Part shown: positions 21,515 through 32,861 of the stretch, one piece after another | Position numbering within the stretch: the stretch's first letter is position 1 | How the letters are laid out: every line of letters begins with the position of its first letter | Source: Acanthosepion pharaonis | Taxonomy: Eukaryota; Mollusca; Cephalopoda; Sepiida; Sepiidae | DNA length: 64,000 nt | Direction: 5' to 3' | Assembly (NCBI GenBank): GCA_903632075.3 | Contig: CAHIKZ030004140.1 | Coordinates: forward strand, 257,001-321,000 | The notes under the pieces: model-generated | The model's input: the letters and a program-made list of their open reading frames with translations, nothing else | Database searches by the model: none | Told to the model about the DNA's origin: nothing | Translations under genes and position numbers: made by a program

Positions 21515-22650
21515 ATAAAAAAAATAAAATTTACACTGTTTACATTGTTTGGAGTGTTGTCCTCATCTTTATTGTCATATTCACAACATTTTAAATGTTG
21601 TATGTGCCAGCATTCTTCAGATAATATACATTGAAATTTTGAGCCAAACCCTTCATTTTGTCCACTGGGGTAGAATGTTCTAGTTCCATGTGCCATGCGT
21701 TTTTCTGGATATCTCAGTTTCAGATATTTCCCTTGAGTAACTCAACTTTCAAAGTTTTGTTCACCTCCACTGTGGAAAGGTATTGAACTCACATCTCTTT
21801 GAGTCCAGTCACTGGATTGGTTGAAGTCTGTATCATACAATGGCTAAAACATCATGAATATGGCAATAAAGATGAGGACAACATTCTGAACAATGTAAAT
21901 AATGTAAATAGATAAAATACCTCATCTCAAAAATATAGACAGATCCTGAAGAAAGCCAGATTATATTATGGTTGAAAGGTGAGGACAATAGTCCAAAGAA
22001 TGTAAATAGTTACAATACCTCATGTCATAAATATAGACAGATCCTGAAGAAAGCCAGATTATATTATGGTTGAAAGGTGAGGACAATAGTCCAAAGAATG
22101 TAAATAGTTACAATACCTCATGTCATAAATATAGACAGATCCTGAAGAAAGCCAGATTATATTATGGCTGAAAGGTGAGGACAATAGTCCAAAGAATGTA
22201 AATGGTTACAATACCTCATGTCATAAATATAGACAGATCCTGAAGAAAGCCAGATTATATTATGGCTGAAAGGTGAGGACAATAGTCCAAAGAATGTAAA
22301 TAGTTACAATACCTCATGTCATAAATATAGACAGATCCTGAAGAAAGCCAGATTATATTATGGCTGAAAGGTGAGGACAATAGTCCAAAGAATGTAAATA
22401 GTTACAATACCTCATCTCAGAAATATAGACAGACTTTGAAGAAGACCAGAGCACACAACAGCCATAACATTGTGAATATGACAATAAAGATGAGAACAAC
22501 AATGTGAACAATGTAAATAGTGTAAATAGTTATAGTAAGGCTGGTGCGTACTATGGCCGAAATGTCATGAGAACAACAGTTTGAACAATAAAAATAGCAT
22601 TATTATTTACAATACCTCATCTCAGAAATATAGACAGATAAAAAATAAAT
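21515..22650 (-). mobile_element. hpSINE whose right arm has expanded into an array
   Basis: The left arm is at 21531-21620, with minus-strand body and head to about 21835 (AATGTTCTAGTTCCATGTGC, GAGTCCAGTCACTGGATT). The right arm is amplified through 22640. Flanks ATAAAAAAAATAAAAT (21515-21530) and ATAAAAAATAAAT (22638-22650) could be the target duplication, but they are low complexity. Confidence 0.75.
21944..22433 (+). repeat. 98-bp tandem array, five units
   Basis: TCCTGAAGAAAGCCAGATTA recurs at 21944, 22042, 22140, 22238 and 22336, exactly 98 bases apart. Units differ by only a few bases (GGTTGAAAGG or GGCTGAAAGG; AAATAGTT or AAATGGTT). Each unit is one hpSINE 3' arm. More diverged arm copies flank the array on both sides. 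Confidence 0.95.
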
Positions 22651-23287
22651 GTTGTTATATTTGATGAGACCTGGTTAGTCTTTCTTTATTTTTTCTTTTC
22701 AATAAATTTGTAGAAGTTTAAACAAAGCCAGCTAAAAATGAAATGCTCCAAAATACTTTACCATAAAACCAAATGTGAGCACAATATCAACACTAATAAT
22801 TAGTAATTTTTAGTAATTAGTAAATATTAATAATTTTTCTGCAGAATATTTTTTCTTTAATTTTGATTTTAGTAAAATATTATACAACAACATGAAAATT
22901 AGATAAAAAAAGAAGATTATTTATTTTAAAAGAAATATTTTAATAATTCAATCAAAATTTAGGAATTTTTGTGCGGTTTATTTTTTTCCATTGGACAGAA
23001 TTTCATTGAATGAGAGAAGTTGTGAATCTTGTTTTTTTAAATGAGATAATTTTCTGAACTGAAATTGAAGAATAAAAAATTTTCCAAAAAAATTTAAAAA
23101 CCAAAATAAACTCAGAAAATAAAATTGGAGAAAAATTCTTTAAACTTTTAATATCCTTATCTATATAATTTGTATCTTTTAAAATATTTCTATTTATAAA
23201 TTGTGTCTATTAACATCTCCATCCTCATTATTATAACAACATTATCCTTAGTTTTTAACCAAAACAATGTGGATTACAAATGTTTTT
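22651..23287. other. No identifiable feature
   Basis: Very AT-rich, no recognised repeat. Confidence 0.4.
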
Positions 23288-23852
23288 GTGACAAAAATAT
23301 ACTTACATTATTCAGACTGTTATCCTCATCTTCATTGCCATATTCACAATGTTTTGGTTGTTGTACGCTCTGGCCTTTTTCAGGTGATTGGGATTTCAAA
23401 CCAAACCCTTTATTTCATCCAGTGGGGGTAGATTGTTCTAGTTCCACATGTCATGCCTCTTTCAGATGTCTTTAACTCAACTCTCCAAGTTTTTGTTTCA
23501 CCACTGTGGTAGCGTGGTATCAAACTCACAACTCATTGCGTCTAGTCACTAGATCTAATCAACACCTTTATCCACTGCACCACGTGTCCTCAGAAACGTG
23601 GAGAGTTAAGTGGAACTAACTGAGACATCCAGAAGAGTCATGTCATGTGAAACTAGAACAATCTACCCCACTGGACGAAATAAAGGGTTCAATTCGAAAT
23701 TCCAGTCAAGTGAATAAGGCTGAAGTGCACAACAGGTGAAACGTTGTGAATATGGCAGTAAAGATGAGAATAACAGTCCGAATAATATAGATGATTTAAC
23801 TAATCATAATACATCATCTCAGAGATATATACACAGATAGTGACTAAGATAT
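23288..23852 (-). mobile_element. hpSINE with long inverted arms
   Basis: A minus-strand copy (TTACATTATTCAGACTGT, CAAACCAAACCCTTTATTTC, head ending CACCACGTGTCC near 23590) is followed by a plus-strand copy of body and tail (GAACAATCTACCCCACTGG, AATAAAGGGTTCAATTCG, GTGAAACGTTGTGAATATG). The arms are about 230 bases. Flanks GTGACAAAAATAT (23288-23300) and GTGACTAAGATAT (23840-23852) match at 11 of 13 bases. Confidence 0.75.
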
Positions 23853-23864
23853 GTTCTTTTTTTC

Positions 23865-24420
23865 TATGTGTTATGTCCTTTCAGCACGTTGGCAATCAGG
23901 GCTTTCCAAAATGTTCTGTCTTTTGTAGCTCTTAATTTGTCTTTTTGCTGTTTCTTCTAGTCCCTGTTTTGGTAACAGTTTACACAAGCTCATTAGGTAT
24001 GTGATGTTCTGCTTTCCTTTTTCTCTCCTGCCTTCAGTATGTCTTGTGAGTCTCCAATTTTCTAAGCCCTCTTTCCTCATTACGTACCTGAGAAATTTAA
24101 ACTCTCTCTTTCTAAATGCTATGTATGTGTCCTTTTTGTTTCCATTTTATCTAAAACTTCATCACTACATTATCAGTTCATGGTATCCTCAGCATCCTTC
24201 TGCAGAATCAAATTTCTGTTGCTTCAAGTCTCTTCTTCATCTGTGAGGCTATTTTCAAGCATTCTCTGCCATATATAATAGATAATTATTTAATAGTTCA
24301 GTCCTCTTTGTTTCTAATGAAATTTTTCTATTTCTTAATACTTTATTAATGTCTAACCCATACACAATTCATTTGATCAAAATTCATCAGTGGCAAGATA
24401 TCTGTCTTAGTTTTTACCCA
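23865..24420 (-). pseudogene. RT-B LINE 3' part, minus strand
   Basis: The minus-strand translation gives MRKEGLENWRLTRHTEGRREKGKQ, followed by YLMSLCKLLPKQGLEETAKRQIK, the C-terminal blocks of RT-B. The 3' end is at the left (ATGTGTTATGTCCTTTCAG). Upstream EMWFY.RMLRIP sequence lies at about 24180-24230. An Asn/Ser change and frameshifts separate the blocks. Confidence 0.8.
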
Positions 24421-24769
24421 TCTCTAACCAATTTCCCAGCATGCAATTCAGGTCTATTTTTATTTATTGTGCTGATTGTCAACCATTTTGTTTGATCCCT
24501 ACTCTTAATAAAACCTACACATCTGGTTTTCCTTTACAACTGTCATTGTGCATGAAAACTGAATCCACCTGCTCCCAATGACATATTGTTCATTCTCAGT
24601 TTTAAACCAAAAATATGGCCAGGAAATTTACATTGATAGATTTTTCTGTTTAGATAGAAGATAATTTTCTCAAATCATTTAGCTAAATTATCATTTATTG
24701 CAAATATGAAATTGTTAGGTTGTAATTTGGTGTTTTGAACTTTTTCAACCAAAGTCCATACATTTTCTA

Positions 24770-25225
24770 TGTTCTTTCAGGATGTGGTTGATCATAGCTC
24801 TCCACAACTTCCTTTTTTTTTACGTTCCACTGTTTCTCCCTATTACTTATGCATTTGAAATGTCAAATTTTCCAAGTCCTATTTCCTTATATGTTACCAA
24901 AATTTTAACTGTGTTCTTCTGTATAAGTGTCTTTCTTGTTTCGATTTTCTTTAAAACTTCCTCATTGTTCACATGTTCTGTTCATGGCATTCTCATTTTA
25001 CTCTTGTTGAACTACATCTCTGTTACTTGAAGTCTCCTCTTCATTTGTTAGGAAACTGTCCAGCATTCACTGCCATATCAGAAGATTGTTATTACATAGC
25101 AGTTACAAATATTTTCATAATTTCTAACAAACTTTCTTATTATGTTGCTTTATTTCTAACATTTTTTCCCCTTTCTTAATATCTTATTTAGTTTTTGGAA
25201 AGCGGAATTTAAGCTATTCCAATGT
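24770..25225 (-). pseudogene. RT-B LINE, second minus-strand copy
   Basis: The same order as the copy at 23865 (TTTCAGGATGTGGTTGATCA at the 3' end, TTCCAAGTCCTATTTCCTTA, then GCATTCACTGCCATATCAG), but more diverged. It lies in the same orientation about 900 bases upstream, so the two may be separate insertions or a duplication. Confidence 0.6.
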
Positions 25226-25468
25226 GCCTTTGAATTTCTGTGTTGCATTTTCCATAATTTGTAATTTTGGTGGGGGATTTTGATATTTCCAATTTTCATA
25301 TCTTCATCTTTTTCACTTACTGACAACGCTAGATTTAGTCTTCTTAAAATTGATTAAGTGATTTATTTTTTTAAACTGAGATTTACATCTTTATCTTTTT
25401 GTAGTCATAGTTTCTGTGTTTAAGAGTTTGGACAACAAAAAAACATTCAGAAAATATCAACTAAAATA

Positions 25469-25518
<50 letters not shown>
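25469..25518 (+). repeat. (AT)n microsatellite
   Basis: About 50 bases of AT immediately before the hpSINE target duplication. Confidence 0.95.
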
Positions 25519-25519
<1 letters not shown>

Positions 25520-25522
<3 letters not shown>

Positions 25523-26218
25523 TGTACAAGGTATCTGTCTATATTTCTGAGATAAGGTATTATGTACACTATTTACATTATTTGGACTATTGTCCTAATC
25601 TTTGTCCCCATATTTATTACAACGTTTCGGACTTTCAGTATCTGTCTATATTTCTGAGATGTGGTATTATGTACACTATTTACATTATTTGGACTATTGT
25701 CCTCATCTTTGTTGCCATATTTTTCACAATGGTTGCTGAAGATATTAAGTTTATAAATCCCAGAACTTCATACACAGATGTCCTTAAGGACACATGGCTC
25801 AGTGGATAAAGGCATTAGTTAGGTTCAGTGACAGGACCCAAAGATTGTGAGTTCAATGGTTAAGGTGGTAGAGAACTTGGAGAGGGAAATTAACAAGACA
25901 TAACTGATAATTGATGTCCATTAGATGTGGAAATAGAACAGTCTACCTTATTTTATTTCAATTTCTTTTGCCTATCGGTTTTGTTTATAAGTTTCCATGT
26001 TTAATGTTCTTTTAGACTCACCTTTGAACAGAGTGTGTCAGAGGAATTGTTTTGATTTCCTATCATTAGTCTATCCCAGTTAGCAAAATATAGGGTTCAG
26101 TTCGACATTCCAACCATCTGAAGAAGGCCAGAGCGTACAACAGCTGAAACGTTGTGACAAATATGGCAACAAAGATGAGGACAATAGTCCAAATAATGTA
26201 AATAGTATACTATACAAG
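25520..26218 (+). mobile_element. hpSINE with doubled left arm and internal insertion
   Basis: Two direct copies of the inverted left arm (25533 on and about 25635 on) precede a plus-strand tRNA head (A box TGGCTCAGTGG at 25795, B box GAGTTCAATGG at 25849), body and right arm. About 125 bases of another repeat interrupt the body at about 25948-26072. Flanks TACTGTACAAGGT (25520-25532) and TACTATACAAGGT (26206-26218) differ at one of 13 bases. Confidence 0.85.
25948..26075 (+). repeat. 125-bp insert inside hpSINE, second copy at 26830
   Basis: TTTTATTTCAATTTCTTTTG through CAGAGGAATTGTTTTGATTT splits the SINE body. The same sequence recurs at 26832-26958. Bases AGTCTA with following C residues flank the insert on both sides (AGTCTACC before, AGTCTATCC after), a possible short target duplication. 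Confidence 0.7.
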
Positions 26219-26749
26219 GTCTGATGAAAGTATTCAGGCTATTGGTGTGGTAACAGATCTAAATTATGTAGAGTGATGCCACTTGACACAGATTGATCTT
26301 GAACTCTGTTGGACATACACATTAAGTTATAGCAGTGCTTGGAAGAAAAAGTACATAAAGTGTGTTTGTCTCACTCCACTACAGAGGTTCCATCAGTGAC
26401 CATGACTTGTGCAGTAGTATGTAGCCAAGTACAAAATTCCCCAGGTCTGACAACCATTATATCCAATAGATCTCATATGTTGCGGCTTTTTTCTCTTTTC
26501 AAAAATCAAATCCCACTTACAAAAAGGAACAAGATTTTAAAACATTGATGCAATCCAACAGAATGTGATGAGGCAGCTGCTCAGTATCCAAAAAAAGAAA
26601 TTTCAGGAAAGCTTACTTCAATAGAAAGGATGCTTGATAAAGTGTACTTTCAGAAGAGGACTGCTTTGAAGGAGATTAAATGCCAAATTTATATATGTTG
26701 TAGTTTTCTTTTTATCACACCAGTCCTGATACTTTTTGATCAGACCTCA
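26213..26749 (+). mobile_element. Mariner remnant with terminal inverted repeats
   Basis: The left end CAAGGTCTGATGAAAGTATT and right end AGTATCAGGACTGGTGTG (read on the minus strand, preceded there by GAGGTCTGATCAAAA) are inverted repeats bordered by TA. The interior near 26545-26700 gives mariner C-terminal echoes (IQQNVMRQLLSIQKKKF, then KGCLIKCTF), with stops. The element is 537 bases long, shortened and dead. Confidence 0.7.
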
Positions 26750-26831
26750 TATATTTATATTTAGTTATGGCACCAAGAATTTACTTATTGTTAGTTTCAT
26801 TAATACAGAAAAATATCTTCATCTTTTTTAG

Positions 26832-26958
26832 CTGTTGCTTTTATTTCAATTTCTTCTGCCTATCTGTTTTGTTTATAAGTTTTCATTTTTAATGTTCTTT
26901 TAGACTCACATTTGAACAGGGCATCAGAGGAATTGTTTCAATTTCTTATCATCATCAC
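26832..26958 (+). repeat. Second copy of the 125-bp repeat
   Basis: CTTTTATTTCAATTTCTTCT through ATCAGAGGAATTGTTTCAAT is about 85-90% similar by eye to 25948-26072. Confidence 0.75.
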
Positions 26959-27278
26959 TATCAAAGACATAAGGGTTGATAATAATCAATAATATTTGGA
27001 CCTTACATTAAGACAATTATTCTTTGAAATCAGTATCTTTATCTTAGTCATTTTTGCTCTCGTAAAAGCTTACAAGAGGAGGTCATTTCATCAGTTGGTC
27101 TGATTAACATTAGCGTTGTTATTTGTTTTATCAAATGACATGCAAAGTGTCTGCATATTGTTAATGCAGAAAATTCAGCTTAAGCATACAGTTACAAAAG
27201 TAAACACAAAAAGATTGTTTTTATGGTTTGTAAAAACATGCACACACATCTGGAAATACATGCATTAACTCCTAAATA

Positions 27279-27280
<2 letters not shown>

Positions 27281-27336
<56 letters not shown>
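27281..27336 (+). repeat. (AT)n microsatellite
   Basis: About 56 bases of AT. Confidence 0.95.
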
Positions 27337-27338
<2 letters not shown>

Positions 27339-27376
27339 CCATATAGATATATAGCACTCATGTGCACACATATATA

Positions 27377-28274
27377 CTGGGTGCGCTGGATAAATTGTCG
27401 TCTAAATTAGATGAAAATAACACTAAATTACACAAAAATAAAAATAACACTGAAATCTCATTTTAACAGATATATTTACCAAATTTACACAAAACTATCT
27501 TGAAATACTAAAGAATAAACCTATTCAATAAGGTCACCATTGGTCTCAAACATGGCCCCCAGATGACTTCAGAATCTCCTGCAATTCTTCTGGATGGTCT
27601 CCTTGTTCAAGTTTGTGAATGCTGCAATAACCTTTGCTTTTAGTGTTACAAGGAATTTTGTTGGCCTTTTGCTTGACTGCACTCCACCATATTATAATCA
27701 AAGGAGTTATAGTCCGGGGAGTTAGGTGGCCAGATGTAATTGGTGATGTGACTGCAGAAATTGTCTGACAGCCATGACTGTGTTCTCCTGCTTGTGTGGC
27801 ATGGTAGACAGTTCTGTTGCCAGACATGGGGTCTCCCACAGGCACTTTTTTGACCTAGGGCAGCACTGTGTCCTCAAGGTACTTGATGTAGGCCTCTGCA
27901 TTGAGTCTGAGGCACTCACAAACAAATTCAGGAGTTTTTTTCTTATCAGACCGAACAGAGTGAGTTTTCTAAGTTGCCTCACCTTTGCAAGGACCATTAG
28001 GCTCATCTAATTCTTTTCAAATCTTCTGCACTTTCCTCAGATTGACACCCAAACACTTTGAAATGTTCATATTGGAGCTTTCAGCATGAATGCCAAGCAG
28101 TACAGCATGCCATTTCCAAATTTGTTGAGGATGGAATTGCGTTATGATGTTAATTTTCTCCCGGACGGTGCCCAACTGACCCTACTATACTGTGCAGTCA
28201 ACAAAATCAAAAACAAGCAACATGCATGCAGAAAATTAAAAATGTAAAATGGCAACAATTTACCCATCGCACCA
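27377..28274 (-). pseudogene. Tc1/mariner-superfamily element with TIRs, transposase broken
   Basis: Terminal repeats GGGTGCGCTGGATAAATTGT (left) and GGTGCGATGGGTAAATTGT (right, minus strand) bound about 900 bases. The minus-strand transposase retains, in shifting frames, WPPNSPDYNSFDYN (third catalytic acid region), SAVKQKANKIPCNTKSK and FTNLNKETIQK. The longest open piece is 99 codons (27546-27845) and crosses a frame change relative to homology. TA lies at the left border. The element is inactivated. Part of a sister copy is at 43880-44262. Confidence 0.75.
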
Positions 28275-28335
28275 CACACACACACACACACATGCATGTA
28301 TTTCAATCAATCAATATATATATATATATATATAC
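28273..28335 (+). repeat. (CA)n then (AT)n microsatellites
   Basis: A CA run of about 20 bases and, after CATGCATGTATTTCAATC, an AT run of about 20 bases. Confidence 0.9.
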
Positions 28336-28424
28336 AAAGATGAATCAATAAGTTTATAGTCAAACATGTACTTATGAACTAAATTTTGATCTGAAAGGTT
28401 ATGAATTCAGCTTTTCTCTATTCA

Positions 28425-28815
28425 GCTAATGGTTAATTAGCAGGGCAGACTAGGCTCTCTACCCTTGATTGGTAACCAATCTAGGAGAATGTAGGTGAGC
28501 ATGGAGCTAACAACTCTATCTATAAAGACTTAATTGCTACAAAAACCATAGCTGCATCTAGTGTAGTGAGGCTGTAGCCATGTACTCCACAGAAGAGTTT
28601 ACAAGATTTACATACAGACATGATGACTCTTGATATGTTAAACATGTAAAACCATTATTGACAAGTTGAGTCAATGTTCTAAATTCTCATGAGAATGAAA
28701 AGGGCTTTTGAAGCCAGCCAATGACTCTTGGTAACTCAGGCAGTTGCCTGGGATGCTATCACGGCCAAGGGCACAATCATTGCACCTGTTATGTTTTGGG
28801 ATCTTCCAAAACTAA
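28425..28815. other. Uncharacterised repeat candidate
   Basis: It includes CTTGATTGGTAACCAATCTA, which resembles 12712. Otherwise there is no assigned identity. Confidence 0.3.
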
Positions 28816-28817
28816 AG

Positions 28818-29115
28818 CTATCTGTCTATAGGACACATGGCACAGTGGATAAAGGCGTTAGTTAGATCCAGTGACAGGACCCAAATAGTGTGACCTCAAT
28901 ACCTGGTTAAGGCAGTGGAGAACTTGGAGAGGGGAATTAACAGAAGATAACTGATAACTGACATCCATTAAACATGGCACATGGAACTAGAAAACTCTAC
29001 CCCAGCAAGCAAAATACAGGTTTCAATTTGACATTCCAACCACCTGAAGAAGGCCGGAGCATACAACAGCAGAAACATGATAAATATGGCAACAAAAATG
29101 AGGACAATTTTGCTA
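28818..29115 (+). mobile_element. hpSINE, left arm reduced to a 12-base scar
   Basis: TATCTGTCTATA, the outer tip of the left arm, is joined straight to the tRNA head GGACACATGGCACAGTGG (A box 28838-28848; B box GACCTCAATACC at about 28892). Body GAACTAGAAAACTCTACC and tail GAAGAAGGCCGGAGCATAC follow, and the right arm stops at GAGGACAAT. This copy gives the clearest complete head. Confidence 0.8.
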
Positions 29116-30020
29116 TTTTTGTCAATGTTTTGTGAAGGATAATGAATGTTTTCTTCAGCTTCTAGACCCATTTGCTCAGGTGTTAGTTGATATCAAAGTG
29201 TCAGCATTCAAAACATCTAACAACAAAACGTCTTTCAAATGAAGCATAAAAAAAGGTTATTTTCTGAAAGTAAAGTAGAAGTAGAAAATCAGTTGAAATA
29301 AAATTTATCTATTCTTTTCAGAAATATATAATAGCATTAAAATGTTTAATTTTTTTGCAGTGAAGTTTTTTTATAAAGTAATTAAGTGTTGTTAGTGCAG
29401 TGTGAAATGTGGGGACAGACTTACTTTATGTCAGTCAGCCTAATGTATTTTTGAGTACATTGATAAAGGCTTATTAGGTGGTTGCTAGTTAATCTCTTCT
29501 ATTGTGTGCATGGACACAGCCTTAGTCAATGGCTGTTGGCTGTCTCTCTTCCACTGTGTGTGTGTGTGTGGGTGTGTAAGTGTGTATGCATGTGTAGATC
29601 AAACTGGCCTCTGAAATTGTTCTGATCCTTGAGAAGCAGTAGACTTCTATTTTTATATCCATATGGGGATTCAAAATTTAATTTCACATTGAGGTGTGAA
29701 CTTTTTGAATACATGGTTTTCACTGTCTAGAAAATAATTTCACACTGGCTTATGAAAAATATTTTTCTCAAATTGGGAGAATTCTTGGAATGATAAAAGG
29801 AGTTATTGTAGTTATTTTTTAAATGGTCCAAAAATAACATGTAGTAGATTTACAACTACATCTGTAAGTATTTGCCTTGTACTTATAAAATTTAGGTTTG
29901 CTCTTATTTTTGACAGTATTCATAAAACAATGTAACCTTTGTAAATAGCATAATTCTTATGGAATTAAAAAGTCTAAGTCTACTATTTACTAAGAAAGGC
30001 CTTATTCCTGAATGGCAGAT
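29115..30020. other. No identifiable feature apart from a short GT run
   Basis: A GT-rich run lies at 29556-29590. The rest is AT-rich and not recognised. Confidence 0.4.
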
Positions 30021-30024
30021 CTTT

Positions 30025-30270
30025 TTTATTTCATGTCCTTTCAGAACATGATGGATCATGGCTCTCTACATCTTCCTGTCTTTCATTATTCTAAGGAATG
30101 TTTGACATTTTACCTTACTTCTCTTGCCTTTAGCATGTTGTGTGAGTGTTAAATTCTTCAGGCCTTCCTTCCTCATTAATCTTCTGACATTTCACATTTA
30201 ATACTCTGCATCATTTAAAAATATCACTTCCTCTTTTACTCTATATGGAATCCCTACAAAATATAGTGTT
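30025..30270 (-). pseudogene. RT-B LINE 3' end, minus strand
   Basis: ATTTCATGTCCTTTCAGAAC, GATCATGGCTCTCTACATCT and CTTCAGGCCTTCCTTCCTCA are reverse complements of the RT-B C-terminal codons and tail. The copy is short and decayed. Confidence 0.65.
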
Positions 30271-31185
30271 TTATATATTTGAAATTGCTGTAGCCTGGCT
30301 CTCAATTTCAGTCATGATTGTTTTAGGTGTTGCCATAGAAGGATATGACTACACAACCAAGAAATTCAAATTCAACTTGTATTGTCAGAATTAACATTTT
30401 GCTTGACAAAAATAGTCACCTACAGAGTGCTAAAGATTAAGTATCAATTTCTTTGTTGGAAAAGCACTTCAGTCTTCCAAATAAATCCAATGATAATTTC
30501 AGTAGAATTACTTCTGTACAAATAAAACAATTCACACAAAAAGCAATTTTCTTCAACAAAACATTTTTACCTCTCTATATTTTATTATGAAAACCCACTG
30601 TAAACATATTTTACTTGACTGATTATGTAATTCAAGATTTATATACAAAAATTATGGTGTCAAAATTTTATTTAAAATTCAAGTCTACAAATTTATCTTT
30701 CAATATAAACTAAAGTAAAAAGAAGCCATATATTTTGTGCAAAACACTTTTGCATTAAGTTGATAAATGAAATGTATCAAGATGAAGACTGTAATGTTAT
30801 TTTTCAATTTAACAATGACACTTTGATTCAAAAATCATCTCCTATTTTCTCTCAGTTGTTTTAAAGTTTTTGCATTTGTCGTTTGGATTTCTTTCCTCTT
30901 GCATATATTTTGCTTATTAAACCTTTTTTTGATTTTTACTTATATTTTCTCCATTAAATTGAATTTTACAAAATTATTTCTGGTTGAAATATCAATAAAG
31001 CAAAACATGTAAAAAAATCTTAATTTTAAGATTTTTATGCAATTTGTTTGCCATGGAAAATTTCTGTTTTTCTCTTTCATTTTTCTATCCATTTTTAATT
31101 TTTTTCCTAGAATTTCTTCTTTCCTATTTTCCTTGGATTTTTTTCTTTCCAACAACAAATTTTATAATTAATCCTCTCCTATGTT
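30271..31185. other. No identifiable feature
   Basis: AT-rich, no repeat recognised. Confidence 0.4.
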
Positions 31186-31189
31186 CTAC

Positions 31190-31500
31190 AGGACAATAGC
31201 ATAGTCGATTAAAGCGTTTGTTCTTGAATTTAGTGACATAATAATTCTAAGTTCAATCCCTGGGCTAGGTAATGTACACTTTGACTCAATGGAAACCGGG
31301 GGAACAATAACTGAACAGTGCTAAAAATAAGAACTAGAAGAAATATCCCTAGACATGAGCAGTGAAACAAGAATAGTCTACCCCTGTAGATTAAATAAAG
31401 GGCTCAGTTTGAAATTCCCTGTAGGTTACCCAGATTGATATACACCTGATGAAGGTCAGGAGGCACACTGGCCAAATAGTTGGGACAATAACAACAACCA
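31190..31500 (+). mobile_element. SINE with SINE-C head and hpSINE-type body
   Basis: The head (A box region TAGCATAGTCG at 31197, B box AGTTCAATCCC at 31250-31260, then TGGGCTAGGTAATGTACAC) matches SINE-C at 10662. The body (GAATAGTCTACCCCTGTAG, TAAATAAAGGGCTCAGTTTG, CACCTGATGAAGGTCAGG) matches the hpSINE body. No hairpin arm is present at either end. Confidence 0.7.
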
Positions 31501-31799
31501 TGAAGTGTGGAGTAGGTAGCTATGCTCAAATGCAAAATAAGGGACAGAACTGTCAAGCAGAAGTGATAAAGTTTGCAATAAGCAAAAAATGATATAAAGC
31601 AAATAAACAATATATGCAAGGCAAATTAACAGTAATAAGGCAAAGCAAAAGTAATATGGCAAAAAGTTCATAAACTAAGAATTGAGGTTGACACATAAGA
31701 GCAAATTCCGACAAGTGAAAGTAGCATTCTGACTTCAAGACAAGACAGACAGGGACTGTGTAATATGACACCAACAAGTGGCCTATCTTAATGTCTAGG

Positions 31800-32390
31800 A
31801 AGAAATTCCAGCATTTATTTGTGTGCTTTTGCCTATAATTTGGAGAGGGGAAGTATTTTTCACCTTTGATCTTATGAAGTGTTTGTACACAACTGACAGT
31901 TTAGATATTTCTGAACAGGTTTGGCACCATGCATGGCATCCTTATGAAAGTCTCAATCTGAGAAGGCTACTTAAGAACATGACTTGAGTTTTCAGGTTGG
32001 TGTTTTGGTTTCATAGTAATTTCCAGTGTATTTACTGATTCCACTGTGATAAAGTAATCAGAAGTAATCTGCATTGTTTTATGATTACCTCCCTTTGGAG
32101 AAATCTTTCATTTGTAGAGGACTATAAATAGTCAGTTTGCTGGTATCAATTATTCTAAACAGAATAAAACTTCATTAATCCTACTCTTGCCCTCTTTTGT
32201 TATTACACCCTCGTTCTGTATTTTTATGATGGATTCAGGGTAGGTGCTATTACTGCTTTCATTCCAATTGAAGATCATAGTTTCTGTCTTGAAAAGGTTT
32301 ATCTTGAGTCCTATTTCTTGGAACACTTCATAGAGGATGTTTGTTTTCTGGTCATGATCATTCTTATTCCAACTATGATTGATATTTTAT
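31800..32390 (-). pseudogene. Non-LTR RT fragment, minus strand
   Basis: The minus strand near 32190-32380 translates in broken frames as EVFQEIGLKINLFKTETM, then TYPESIIKIQN-like and TKEGKSRINEVLFCL-like text. The order matches RT thumb-region blocks (GLKIN..KTE.M, then KIN.. and I..A) of LINEs. The exact family is unclear. Confidence 0.5.
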
Positions 32391-32817
32391 TATTTTATAT
32401 ATATTATTTTATTATATATGTTAATATGTTTATATATTATTATTTTATTATATATGTTAATATTGATATGTTATTATTGATATGTTAATATTGATATGTT
32501 TGTGTATTCAATGCAATACATTCAGTGTGCACATTTTGTTTTTCATTGATTTATACCTACTTTGACATCTACCTGTATAGAAAATGAAATAATTTAAAGT
32601 ACATCAAGATCAGTAGAATTTTGGAAATAACAATGCTGAAGAGATAACTAGATAAATAATTATTATTACTATCAGTAAATAAAAAAATTACAACCTTAAC
32701 TATAAGCAACAAAAGGTTTTGTTCTTTTATCCCAACTCCATGTCAGACCTGAGGAGGGATAACTTTGTGAAAAATTTAGTGACACCATAGATAAATATTG
32801 TGAATCATTCATTTACT

Positions 32818-32818
32818 G

Positions 32819-32859
<41 letters not shown>
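32818..32859 (+). repeat. (AAT)n microsatellite
   Basis: Fourteen AAT units. Confidence 0.95.
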
Positions 32860-32860
<1 letters not shown>

Positions 32861-32861
32861 C

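Noticed and set aside
21944..22433. Regularly spaced repeats resembling a CRISPR array
   Set aside because: Units are contiguous without unique spacers and derive from a SINE arm in animal DNA.
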